Part shown: positions 38,488 to 49,555 of the stretch, in pieces
How positions within the stretch are numbered: position 1 is the stretch's first letter
Layout of the letters: each line of letters starts with the position of its first letter
Assembly: GCF_000003605.2 (NCBI RefSeq)
Contig: NW_003149271.1
Location: 124,037 to 173,591, forward strand
Source of the DNA: Saccoglossus kowalevskii
Taxonomy: Eukaryota > Hemichordata > Enteropneusta > Harrimaniidae
Reading direction: 5' to 3'
DNA length: 49,555 nt
Translations under genes and position numbers: made by a program
The notes under the pieces: generated by a model
Told to the model about the DNA's origin: nothing
What the model saw: only the letters and a program-made list of their open reading frames with translations
Databases searched by the model: none

Positions 38488-41400
38488 AGTAATAATTAAT
38501 GATATGCTGTTTTCTCGACTCAACTGAGAATTGTTAAATCATCTCGAGTTCCTCTCTTCTTTTAATTCAAGGACTTTCAATTTGATGTAATGGTACTGCA
38601 ATGAGCATGGCTGTCTCAAAGGAATAAGCACTTTGCAGATCGAATAGCCCTCTGCAAAAACTTGAACAATTATATAAATCGTGTTGAAATTCCTCCTTTA
38701 TAATCGCGGTAAGGTATTCTCTTGTTGAGAGTGGATATACGTTCTCAAACATACACTATATCTGCTTAGGATTATATAAGCTTCCGACAATTAATTGTTA
38801 TTGATATAACGTTATAAATGCGAACGTCGCGTTGTAAGCTTCTTATAATTTTACAATTGCCACGGACAAGTCAATGCCAATCCAAGTTGTGGATAGTATT
38901 TGTGTGTACTTATGCGTTCCACGTAGAGTGACAGAAGATGTATTACGGTGCAATTAAGTGCTGGCAACTGAAAAAACACATCTTGGATGTAGTTCTTGTT
39001 GTTAAGAACCATACTCTTATGTATTCATATTAGCAGCATGAAGTTGACGAGTATTCAAATGAATAGTTAATAATTACAGTAAGTAGTATATCCATTCAAC
39101 TGCCTACAGCAATGCGGCAGAGTTTGTTTTTTTGCAATCACGATTGGACAGGGAACTTCCCGGGGTGCTTTGTAGCGATTGTGTGTTGTAATAATTCGTA
39201 ATGTAAATGTAAGAGGGAGATGTGGCACCCTGACGTGAAGGTGACATAGTATTATTTATGTATAAGTGAGTTACGAAATATCTCGTCTCGCAAAATGTCA
39301 AAGCACGTTGAACGGCTATGTAATATGCCGAGTTCCGAGAGACTTGCATCTGCTGTTGATTGAATTGTGAAATAAAAGGGCGTAACAGTTTCGCTTCAAA
39401 AGACGCTTCAGGGGCCTGAGTAGAATTAAAACTAAACTGTCCCAAGAAACATGTAAAACGCAACATTGTAAATGTCAGTGATATTTTCACACAATAATGA
39501 AATTGACATAAAATCATAATTCTCACGTCTAAGTATGATTGAAATGTGGTAGGATACAATGGATGTGAAATATTAGAATATCATTTTTATTCACAGTTAG
39601 AAGGGGTCATGAATAAAAATGCGTCAAATATAAGTTTTATGGACACTCATTTAGACAACAGTGTCAACTCATCAATTCTAGATCCTGAAAGGCAAGTAGG
39701 GTAAGTATACTGACATGTAAAGATGATGACTAAAGTATGCATTAGGAAATTAGTTCCATCAGATACATATGACACTGGCAAGACGAATAAACCCGTGCGA
39801 TTACTAGTACACATGGGGATATTATTATATTATCGTAAGTGTATATTCACGTGGTGTTGCCTGATTACGATTAGCATAGAAAAAAAATAGTATATTGAGC
39901 ATGCGCAGACATATTGTGGCTTTCTGTAAATGTTCGGATGACCTTTGTGCAAATGAATAATAGAGTAATCAGTCGCATTGAGTTTTCAAATTGCTTTATT
40001 TCGAAACATTGTCATTGTAGCCCTTCTGTGTCTCAATTTATTCACCTGCGGTATTTTATTTTCACAAACATCTAAATCAAGTGGAATTTGCGTTATTGTT
40101 GTAAAGATGGAACATTTCAATACAATTTGCATCTGTGATGAATATGCGCATCCTAAGCGGAACTAGCGCAATTAGCTTTGAACAAACGTAAGCATGTTGA
40201 AGTGGCGAACTAGGAAATGGCATTTATATATTAACTTGAATGATATATGAGTGACGTACTGTACAGCCATCAAATCCCACCCACGTAGACATTTGGTAAA
40301 CGACATTTAAGTTAAACGTATTAATCTATTAGTCGAATTTCGCTGAAAAACAAATTTCTGGGAAACCAACTTAACTACGCCAAGAAAAATCATACGAGCT
40401 TAATTTTATTCGAATAAATATACCATGGAGTTCCTTAAATTATTGGGACACACTTTACATACGCGTAAACAGTGCGTCTGTAAATGTCAGAAAGGTCGTC
40501 CAGCCCATGACAGGAATCTATCAGTTTTGACGTTGTGTTGATTGCGTGTTTCTGAAAATGCTGACCCGACTTGTCAGCATTCAACGAAGTTGTCATAAGA
40601 AAGTTTTTTTCTTAATTTGATCGTTGAAACATGGATATAGTTTTAATTCACACTAAATATACTAAACAACAACTGAAACAATTACGTGTCCAGCTCACAG
40701 TACTGTCACTCAGTGGAAAGACAGCTGTCAGAAACTATTAAGAACTATGTTATTTTTCCTTCGTACATCAAATTGCCAACGTCACTGATTGTGAACAGCA
40801 ATCGAAGTGCGATTTGAAATAATGACATGGTTCGCGACCGTAATTCACAGAAATGTATATAAAAAACACAGGTCACTGTGACAAAGCCTGATTTCGTTGT
40901 GGTTAAGATATTTACATTTGTGTACTATCAGAGTCTGATTTGTCAAGACTGTATCAACCATTGTCAAATAGTTACACTAGGAACTGAAATGGTCAATCGT
41001 TTTGGATTTCAGCGGGAAAATCGTTCCTACGTCTATTGGGAGTTAATGTTGTGATGCGGTGTGTCTGTGGCAAATTTGTTTGAGAACCAGATTTGTTAGT
41101 ATATGTTGTTCACCACTATGTGATATATTGTTATATGCAGTCTCGATGGGCCAGCACTAAATGGAATCAGTTAAACATACTCATGTTTTGAAATCATCAT
41201 CAATTTTAATGTGATCGTCATTTTTTCTTCTATAAAACACTTATTTCCACACATATTGAAAGAATGAATGAGAAAAAAATTACAACAAATCGATTAAAGA
41301 CAGTTCTCCGTTTATTTTTCGAATCATATCGGGTCAAAGAGTGGGTTTCCAATTGTTCTGCACGGTGATATCTGTTTAAATGTACACCCTCCTCCTGCAT

Positions 41401-44400
41401 CGATTGAGATACAGACTACATAATAAGTAAAATATATGCGCATGCGTGTTCAAATACTAACAGATTACATCAATGTTTTTCTCATTTGAAGTTATGCATA
41501 TTATTTGAGTCACGTCACATTTGAACATTCCGCATCGAATATGTTAATGTTTTAGTGCGTAACCTCAAATAGCAGGTTGCAAAGTGTAATCATACTGATG
41601 ACAAGGAAATGTGTTTCTACTTATAAGATATTCACTTGTTTCTCAATGCTTCATATTCTTTATCATTCGTTGTTTAGAATCACAGCGAAGCGAATAAATA
41701 GTCGGCGTCATGCACAGTATAGTGACCACCGGAGATGTGTCAATATAAACACATTTGACTTGATGTCTGAACATTAAAAGACAATATAAAGAGATATAAA
41801 TGGAAAATTATTATCCCTACTGCAAAATGAGCACTGCATGTTCAAGCTGTCATCAACACAAGCTATTCCCGCAGCCAACTGAGCAGATTCAAGCTATATT
41901 GTTATCGATCACTCTTATCATACAAATTCAATGCCATTTCTAGTAGTTATCTTACCCGACAATACATCCGGGTATTGATGATACACATCGCAAGTTGGCA
42001 AGTGTGGTTTCCGTGCTACAGAGGACAATGAATTAGTTTTTTATCTATCAATTGCGATTGTTTGAATCTCCGCACACTACCAAATGACAACGGCTAAATC
42101 TATTGGAGCGTGGTGCATTCGTGTCTCTTCTCGTGTGACTGATTGTTATTGCATTCAAGGGAGAGAACATGAGAATGGCGTTTAATCTTTATATCATGTA
42201 ATAGGTTGTGTTGTGAAGTGATAGAATAGGCAATTATAACTGAAAAGGGAAAATATCGTTCATCATGTTTATTCTCGGAAGCTTAACGGCAATGGGTCCT
42301 TAAACTGATTTGATAAGACAGGTCTGTGTGCCCGTATTGTCGTCGCAAGTTGACTATAGTTGTGACTTAATGTCAGTAATTCTTGAAAAGAGTGTGTTGT
42401 TTACCTTCAACGGACAAGCGTTTATTCTACGTTATACCCCCCCCCCCCCACCCAGAGAATTATAATCAAGCGTGGTTTACATCAACATGCTATTTGCATT
42501 GTGGGCTCAATATGACAATCCAAATAATGATGACAACACACGGGTATGCTTTCTAATAGCTAGTCGTGCTCTAATCATCCGATTGTTTATCATTGTTTGT
42601 AGTAGGTTACAGAAAATTCGGATATGCGCATGCACAAACAACAAACAAACAAGCTACAAGTTTTCGACGTATAAAAAAGACATCACTTTACATCAGAAAA
42701 CTGCAAATTCATTATTTATGTAAAGTACATTTGATTAGTTTAATGATTACATAACATTACAATCATTACATACATGTGACTAGTGTATAATACGTAATAT
42801 ATTGCCTACATATTATTTAGCTTCCCTTGGCTAAGTTGTGCATCAACAATTTATAAAACAGCGCTACAGATATTAGTGAATTATTCATTTACTTATTGGG
42901 ATAATAGAATATTTAGTCTCTTATTCAATCAGCTAATATTTTGGTATTCCCCTGCTGAACCCGACAATCACCCGTGAAAGCCAATTTCATAACTAACACA
43001 CATTATAGAAGTTATGACAATTATTTTTAATCTGTGAACACATTCCGATGACAGTGCTGCACCATTAATTTTCTTATATTCACGCAGTGTCAAAAGCATC
43101 GGATAGGAATTTCTATTAACGATCTATAGCTATATAGCAGCTGATCTGACATATAACTCATGCGGTCATCTCAAACAAATCGGACAGTGTTAGTGTAAAT
43201 ATATCTTAATCGTATGCCAACAGCGTAGATGACACCAGTCTTGTCCTTGAACAATAACACGCACCAGTATGTCTGTATATGCATGAGGTCTGAGTTTGTA
43301 TGCTGTTTTGTAATGTAGTTAAACTATTTAAGAGTGTTTTGTATTTCTCTGCTGTTACACAATATGACTTTGAGGCAATATTTCATGTGGTATGCTTCCC
43401 ATTCCCATTACATAAAATGACACGAACGACCTCCATACGTTTAGTTGATTAACTCTCTACACTATTATCCACGAATGACAACTTTCCACGTTTCATCAAA
43501 ACAGAATATTGAATTATATATTGAATAATTATATATTGAATTCAACGAAAACACAATAAATTATTTAATACGTGCTCTACAGCGAGTGTCGTACGGTGCA
43601 TGTGCGTATGTGCTAAAGATACGGATTAGAATTACCCATCAAATTGATGCTAAATTTTGGCCTTGAAATTAAATATGTTGCAATGCGCTGTAAATACTCC
43701 TACAAATAACTGATGTGAGTAGGTATACTCAGACAGGTGACACGTGACCACCCCGATAAAATTGGCTTTCAAAGTCTCGGAGCTCCAGGGTCAGCAAAGA
43801 TATATATGCCAGTTGTCAAATCGTATATAAAATAAACTACAGTTGAAGTAATCATCTCATCAATACAGGAAATAGAATGCGACAGAGCCTTATTCCACAG
43901 CTTTGGATTGTCAGTATACAGATGCAAGTTGTGACAAGATGGAAAAAACATATAAGAAGAGCAATATTACAAACTCATAAAAATTTACCCAAACAATCCT
44001 GAGTAGCTTCAATTTACTTATTCTCTGAAGAATAGACAATTCTGAAGACAAATTAGACCGCTGTCTCTGGTGATATCAAAACATGTTCCATGGCGTTTTA
44101 TTCTGCGGTATTAGAAGTTGTGTCAACGCATGCAATATATGGAACAGTACTGAAACGTATCCACTAAATGAGACGAAATCTACGAATAGGATCTTAGCAA
44201 TATACAGTGAGAGAGTAGTGTAAGTTTCCCATTCGAATCTTTTATTTCGCCGCTGGTAATGTTGGAGAGTGACTGTTCGTGTGATATTACAGCCGACGAA
44301 TACATTGAGTGTGTATGGATTTGAATTTGAGTGCTTCTTGTTCGCTTAGATGTGCCGTCGCATATGATGGGATTTCTAACGTTAAAATGGGACATTTTCC

Positions 44401-45203
44401 CACGCGTTTTATGAGTGAACACGTGACAAGTAACATGTGTAACATGACGACCTGGAGTGCTGGTCGTTGGAACGCTGAGTTTGTATTTAAATAAGTAGGT
44501 TAGTTTGAGGAACAGTTTGGTCATCATGATTGTGCCGAAACTCGACAATCCGTGATCTGTACCCATACAGGGGTGTCCCTGGTAAATTTCTAGTGTTTTA
44601 TGCTCAGGCATAATGAAACTATTAACGTGTGGTCACGTTTATGGAAATATATGTGAAAATAGGTTCACGTTTAGAGGAACAGGCGTAAAATTACTTAACT
44701 ATCTGCGAACGTTGTAATTATTGTAAAACATTTTCACCCTCATCCTTACAGGCCTCTCAACCAGCACAACTTATTCCAACTTCCGTTAGACCGTTAACAC
44801 TTGATAGGAAATCAAAAGGTGCAACTGCGCGTTAACTTTCCAGACAAAGTAATTGCTCATTTGACGAAAGAGATTACATCAGAAAGTTTCAAATATAACA
44901 TGACGTGTAACAATTATCATTTATCTAGTTGAATGCTCTCATTAGTGCAAAATTATATCTCCGCAAAACTATCAGGTTTTCAACGAAACTAGTCAATCAC
45001 GGAGGTTTCATCTTCAATAAATGCGGATGGGGACTAATTGGACACCATTTTCTCCTACAGTGACAGTTGTTTTGTTTTGTCCCAGCTCTGGATGTAGCAG
45101 CTTAGGATGGTTATGGTTTTACTCTTGGTTCACACACTTTGAAAGTGGATCACATATGATATCAATGAGTTCAAATCACATTTAACTGTAGAGTCTGATT
45201 GCC
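38488..45203. other. 6.7 kb without a recognisable gene
   Basis: The longest frames (39104-39559 minus, 151 codons; 44180-44611 minus, 143 codons) have low-complexity or unremarkable products and no family motif. A run of 13 C lies at 42437-42449. Short AT repeats occur at about 43505-43545. No kinase-homology or cyclase exon of the receptor family was recognised. Confidence 0.45.
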
Positions 45204-45332
45204 AAATTGACCGTCTCGATGCAGTTTAGCATAACAGAACTACATAAATTGACCGTCTCAGTGCAGTTTACTACCATAACAGAACTACATAAATCGACCA
45301 TCTCAGTGCAGTTTACCATAACAGAACTACAT
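45204..45332. repeat. 42-bp minisatellite, three units
   Basis: Units at 45204-45245, 45246-45290 and 45291-45332 share AAATTGACCGTCTCAGTGCA, then GTTTA, then CATAACAGAACTACAT. The middle unit is 45 bases because of three extra bases (CTA) before CCATAAC. The third differs by ATCGACCA in the first block. Confidence 0.95.
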
Positions 45333-46587
45333 GCCCAGGCAGTTAAAACCAAATTGTACAGTCAGTCATAATGCGTCTGTGATTATAGACGTCACATAAA
45401 CATCCTGGTGAGTTACTTGAAGAGAAAGTATGGTCGACTCGCCTAATTATGGACATCGAACAATCTGGAACAATAATACACTAACTTCCTTTGCGCTAAC
45501 ATTAAAAACGACTTTGTGTAATGTGTCTACGCTCCGACTACTACTTGTAATGGAAAAAGTAACTGATAATAAAACGTTATTTTTGTACCGATTATTCGAT
45601 TAGTAATGGACCGGTAACTACAACAGCGATTTAATCAGTTTGATTGATTTTGCGGCGGCTAATTAAACTTAAATCAATCCAATTTATATCCTAATATGCA
45701 GAATTTTAGGTCAGTATTCTGCAAGCCCGGTGGGGGTATTGGTCACAATAAACAGTAGTATATTTTGCTGTTATATTATTCCATGCTATGTCCGATGTTT
45801 TATAACAATATCGAACAAGATATTCTATAATTCCCAGCGACTATTATCGGAGATCGTTTCTACTTACGTGGTTTAAGTGCTAAGACGTTTAATAAGGCTT
45901 ACATATCGTACTATATATGCCCACGTGCGTGAAATATTTTACAGTCATAGGGAGACCCGTGAGAATCACACTTCTCATTCCGCGTCTCATATTTGTTTAT
46001 CAACTGCAAAGGTTAATAAGGTTACTCATAAAATATGATAGTCATCCTAGCGAGAAGATGAGGTTATTGCTGAAAGATTCAGAATACCAGGAGAATGTGA
46101 TATATGTTTGCAAGATGCAAATGGCGTTAACTCCGACCTGAGCAACCTCGCCGATTTCTTCAAGAAATACAACATTCCATGCCCGTATGTTGTCGAATAA
46201 TTAGGTTCAAAAATACGTCGATTCAGTATATTAGGACTTGATGTAATGGTTTAAATAATATTTAACATCTGTAGACTGAATAGTGTTACATTTGTCACCA
46301 ACTTCAGCTAAATGACTATACACACATTTGCAATACTTCAAAAATATTTTGTTTTGAGTGAGGACATGTGTTCTAAAATTTACTTTAATTAATAGTACTT
46401 TATTTTCTCTACATGACTCCTGTGCCGTTTCAAACTTTAACACAAAGGAAAACAATAAGTAAATCGAAACTTCAATTTATACCCCCAGTTAATCTCTTAA
46501 GATAACGAAATTAAATTAGATCTTACCCTGTGTAGTGTCTTGAATTAGAAAAGGTTATTGAAGATACTTCCAGAATTGTCATTATGA
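45333..46587. other. no gene seen
   Basis: AT-rich sequence; a plus frame at 45917-46141 is open but unrecognised. No repeat is evident. Confidence 0.5.
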
Positions 46588-46722
46588 GGTTATCACCTGA
46601 TATCACTTGTCTCTAAAGTTGATTGCTACGAGTGACGTCATTTCCTAGTATTACCCACGAACCGGAGCCATGAAGCCACAAGTATCAGCCACCTCTACAA
46701 CAACTGATATCAGGTGGTAATC
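46588..46722. repeat. short inverted repeat, possible MITE
   Basis: GGTTATCACCTGATATCA at 46588-46605 is matched in inverse, with about three mismatches, by TGATATCAGGTGGTAATC at 46705-46722. Similarity continues weakly inwards. The enclosed 99 bases are GC-richer and contain TGACGTCA (46633-46640), a CRE-type palindrome. No clear target duplication is visible. Confidence 0.5.
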
Positions 46723-49055
46723 TTTTCACACCAGCTCTGAATGTCAAAACTACAGAAAAATCACGATTTTAAGAAATTGTGTTCAGAGATTATATGCTAA
46801 TTTATGCTGATCATACTTTACGGCCGCCGACGGTTTTTTGAAATCGGCAGAAATACTACCTTTCTTAGCCATATATTTCTGTTTGAATTTGTAATCGTCA
46901 TTATTACAATCAACCGTCCTTGCACAAAACAAGTATATATATCACAGCAATAAAATCGGTACCATCGCACAATTTTGACATTCCCTGTGTACACACAGGG
47001 CACACACAGAATGATCATGTATACCGCCACGTTTAGTGTGAAATATATGTTATAGATATTGATATTCCACGATAAATGTAACTACTGTGAATATTATACA
47101 CCCTAATCATGTGATAAGTTTTTAATATATTGTAAATACAATTGTATATTATAACGTAACCATGTTCATTTCCAAAGTAGTGTTGATAGCATGGCAAGTC
47201 CCGGAAGTCCCGGTTCACTGGAACAAATAACGTGTACAAAAATATACATAAGAAATTGTATAGATCAGGTTCTGGGGGTATGACTACCATCCAAATACAT
47301 AATGTAGATCGCTAGATGACTAGATTTATTCCCACAATGGTATCACGTTCACAGCATCAACTATTCCTAGCAGAGGCAATGACTATTACATGTAATTTGA
47401 GCTTCAACTACAATCAACTTCAAATTATGCCAAGTCTCCAGGTTTAATTTAATGTAACTAATATATTATTGCACCAACTTGAATTCTTGGGGATATCAGC
47501 TAACGCATTCTTGCGTATACGTCCCGCGGTTGCTTGGTTAACTACTGGGGTTGATGTTTATTCGTATCTCGCATCAACGCAGTCATGACACTGTTGTGAT
47601 GCTGAAGTGCAACTGCGAATAAATACCGGGCCTGGGAGTGATTCTAACGATTACCGGTCACTTAAGGTCACGAAATAAAAGATAAAAGACATTTTACATC
47701 GGATGGTAAATGCATAAAAACAACACCACTTACTGGGATAATGTTTTCAAAACGATCGCTAATGATCGGAAATGTGGGTAATTTCTTGTTAGAAGCTCCG
47801 TAATGTGGTATATAATAGAGCTTGATGAGATTACTTTAAATCAGTGCAAAGTTGTCTTTGCTTGGTAGGTCGAATGTAACTGTTGCATTTATAAACTAAA
47901 ACAAAAGGAGAATTTGCCTGTCTATTTCATATATTTGTCGTGCACATGACAGATTACAGCAGCTTATATGTGCTTGGTCAACAATAAATTGTCGAGCTGC
48001 AAACGTAATAACAGTGTTATGACAGACGTATGATCAATATGCAAGACGTGGCTTTGTTGCTAGCATTTTACGTTTTTATATTTGCAACTGACTATAGTAA
48101 TACAAAAACTACTCAACTCGTAAAATTTTTCTAATAGTGTTAATATTAAAAAACATAAACAGGATTCTATATTAATATAGAGAAAGTCTCGACTTATTAC
48201 AAATTTGACGGAAATTGACTGGTAATTTGCAATGTTTTATATTGCATAAATTTGAGTCACGGCAAAGTGATTAGAATTTTAATAATTAGTTGACTGCGAC
48301 AGGTAATAAAACGCCACTGTGCACAATAATGAAATACGTATAATGTAGCGGCACACGCGTAATCCCGTCTTTACCCGGGTCACATCACAGCAGTTTGAAA
48401 GTTTTTTTTTTCACATGAACGAACACGACCTACACACAGAGCCACTTTTTATGCTTTGTTTAGATTCTATTCCGAGCTGTGAGTTGTATGTCAGTATTGA
48501 CTTTCATTAATCATGACGACTATTTACGTGCAAGATGTTTTTTTTTTGTTACGTTTGTGATTATTTTTTTTTGCGTTGAATATAATAAAATGACGTCAAT
48601 GTACGAAAACGCTTATCGGTTTACTTAAACTTTATGTAATGATGATTTCTGTTCTGTGTAAACCAATATCACAAATGAATGTTGGCATTGTATCATATTA
48701 ATGAAGTGAGCAGGTTTCTCTGTCGTAACATGAATCTCAGGTATGGAAACTCGCGTATATTTTGCAGCGGGGGTTCGTGTTTGTGTTTATATATTTCTAT
48801 AAAAACGACACAAGTGTTGACGCCTCGGGAATGAAAGACCCCCTGGAAACGACTAACGTATGAGTCGTATTTCGAATATATAACACGGGAGAATTATCAA
48901 TCCGGTTCGAATCGGTGCGTTTGCTTCACCAATAAGCGGAAGGTGGCAATTTACGCTAACTTGTACTTTGTGTGTACACATACAAATAGTTCCACTGCGA
49001 CTACCACCAATTAAAATCACTTACTAACAACAATAACATGATAAATTAACATTTT
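46723..49055. other. intron side of the second receptor exon, no further exon seen
   Basis: On the minus strand this follows the donor at 49056-49062, so the next receptor exon would be expected here or further on. None was recognised. A loosely self-complementary GC-rich patch lies at about 47519-47640 (GTTGATG...GCATCAAC; TTTATTCG...CGAATAAA). Poly-T runs and one TGACGTCA (48591-48598) are also present. Confidence 0.45.
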
Positions 49056-49062
49056 ACTTACT
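49056..49062 (-). other. splice donor of second receptor exon
   Basis: On the minus strand the exon ends ATA ACT CGC A and is followed by GTAAGT. It is phase 1 and lies at the position homologous to the donor at 14711-14717. Confidence 0.85.
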
Positions 49063-49555
49063 GCGAGTTATTTGCGCCACCTCTCGTAAAATATCAAGAA
49101 AAGCGGCTTCGTAATCTGGGTCGTGTTGAGAGTTGTACTCCTTTAGAACCAGTGTCATATTCTCTTTAATAAAATACGTTTCCAGCCCTTCAGCTGGTTG
49201 TTTCGACAATCCAAACGTGTCAACGATCATTCCTACGCGATCCCATCCGAATTTTTTAGCTATGGCGACTCCGAAACCGCCTAGTTTAACGAAGGGTCCG
49301 AAAAGCCGTATCATGGTCTGGTAGTTCCATTCTTTGTCTAGAAAATCTCTGTCCGAGCATATATCGCACATGTAGGTGATATTCCAGTAAGTGGCTAACT
49401 GTCCGACAGGTGTTGCATCTTCGGAACAACCGGGTCCGATAAATGCACTGTAACGGTGCTGTTGTACCTTGTCCACAATGTGACCGGTGGTAAAAGCAGC
49501 GTAACACCACGTCTGTTCCGATTCGTGGAGTAGTCGGTGGCCGACAAGAATCGTT
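49062..49555 (-). CDS. receptor guanylate cyclase-like ligand-binding domain, exon (partial)
   Basis: The frame is open from the window edge (first full codon begins at 49554) for 164 codons plus one base to a consensus donor. It encodes part of an ANF-receptor domain on the outside of a receptor guanylate cyclase-like protein. Landmarks counted from the edge are ILVGHRL (2-8), IGPGCSED (39-46), LATYWNITYMCDIC (53-66), MIRLFGPFVKLGGF (81-94) and KKFGWDRVGMIVDTFG (100-115). IGPGC with an upstream Cys (C17, C43) matches the disulfide pair known from natriuretic peptide receptors. C63 and C66 form a CxxC shared with the paralogue at 15 kb. The start and signal peptide lie beyond the window. The frame is intact, so this copy may be functional. 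No downstream exon was recognised in the window. Confidence 0.85.

Noticed and set aside
39104-39559. 151-codon minus-strand frame
   Set aside because: No domain, signal or splice context; composition looks random.
44180-44611. 143-codon minus-strand frame
   Set aside because: No recognisable motif; overlaps an opposite-strand frame of similar quality and has no splice support.

Overview
This window looks like AT-rich, intron- and spacer-dominated DNA from an invertebrate animal. The reasons are two exon-like coding blocks that end at consensus GTAAGT splice donors, a receptor family known from animals (the extracellular domain of natriuretic-peptide-receptor-like receptor guanylate cyclases), short DNA-transposon derivatives (MITEs), tRNA-derived relics, microsatellites and minisatellites, and a 900-base run of N. 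The species cannot be named from the sequence. I see no bacterial-style operon, no intact transposase or reverse transcriptase, no rRNA and no intact tRNA.

Coding content is confined to two places, both on the minus strand. At 14717-15432 is a first exon with start codon, signal peptide and the N-terminal half of an ANF-receptor (periplasmic-binding-protein-like) ligand-binding domain. It carries a one-base frameshift. At 49062-49555 is the homologous exon of a second receptor, cut by the window edge and with an open frame. By hand count the two align without gaps for 78 residues (27 identical) up to the frameshift, and both stop at the same phase-1 donor after an I-x-R motif. The later exons expected of such a receptor (rest of the ectodomain, membrane segment, kinase-homology and cyclase domains) were not recognised anywhere, including the roughly 34 kb between the two exons. 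The genes may have very long introns with small exons I missed, the exons may be isolated duplicates, or they may be alternative first exons that share a downstream constant part outside the window.

The rest is non-coding as far as I can tell. From left to right: a 38-bp minisatellite (203-421); a 2.1-kb long-inverted-repeat element with 383-bp arms (2290-4388), each arm holding a smaller inverted-repeat unit; a 29-bp minisatellite (5301-5404); a long ATT-type microsatellite (12396-12528); a possible 87-bp foldback (13785-13871); receptor exon 1; a B-box-like relic near 16.2 kb; a perfect hairpin (20971-21012); two copies of a TA-flanked MITE (22461-22621 and 32525-32666); a tRNA-Ser-like 5' relic near 26.1 kb; the assembly gap (27850-28749); a perfect hairpin (34278-34318); a decayed tRNA-like sequence (34435-34502); a weak open reading region (37942-38487); a 42-bp minisatellite (45204-45332); a short inverted repeat (46588-46722); and the second receptor exon.

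The most interesting question is the receptor pair: same strand, same exon boundary and phase, different cysteine patterns, and no visible catalytic exons in between.
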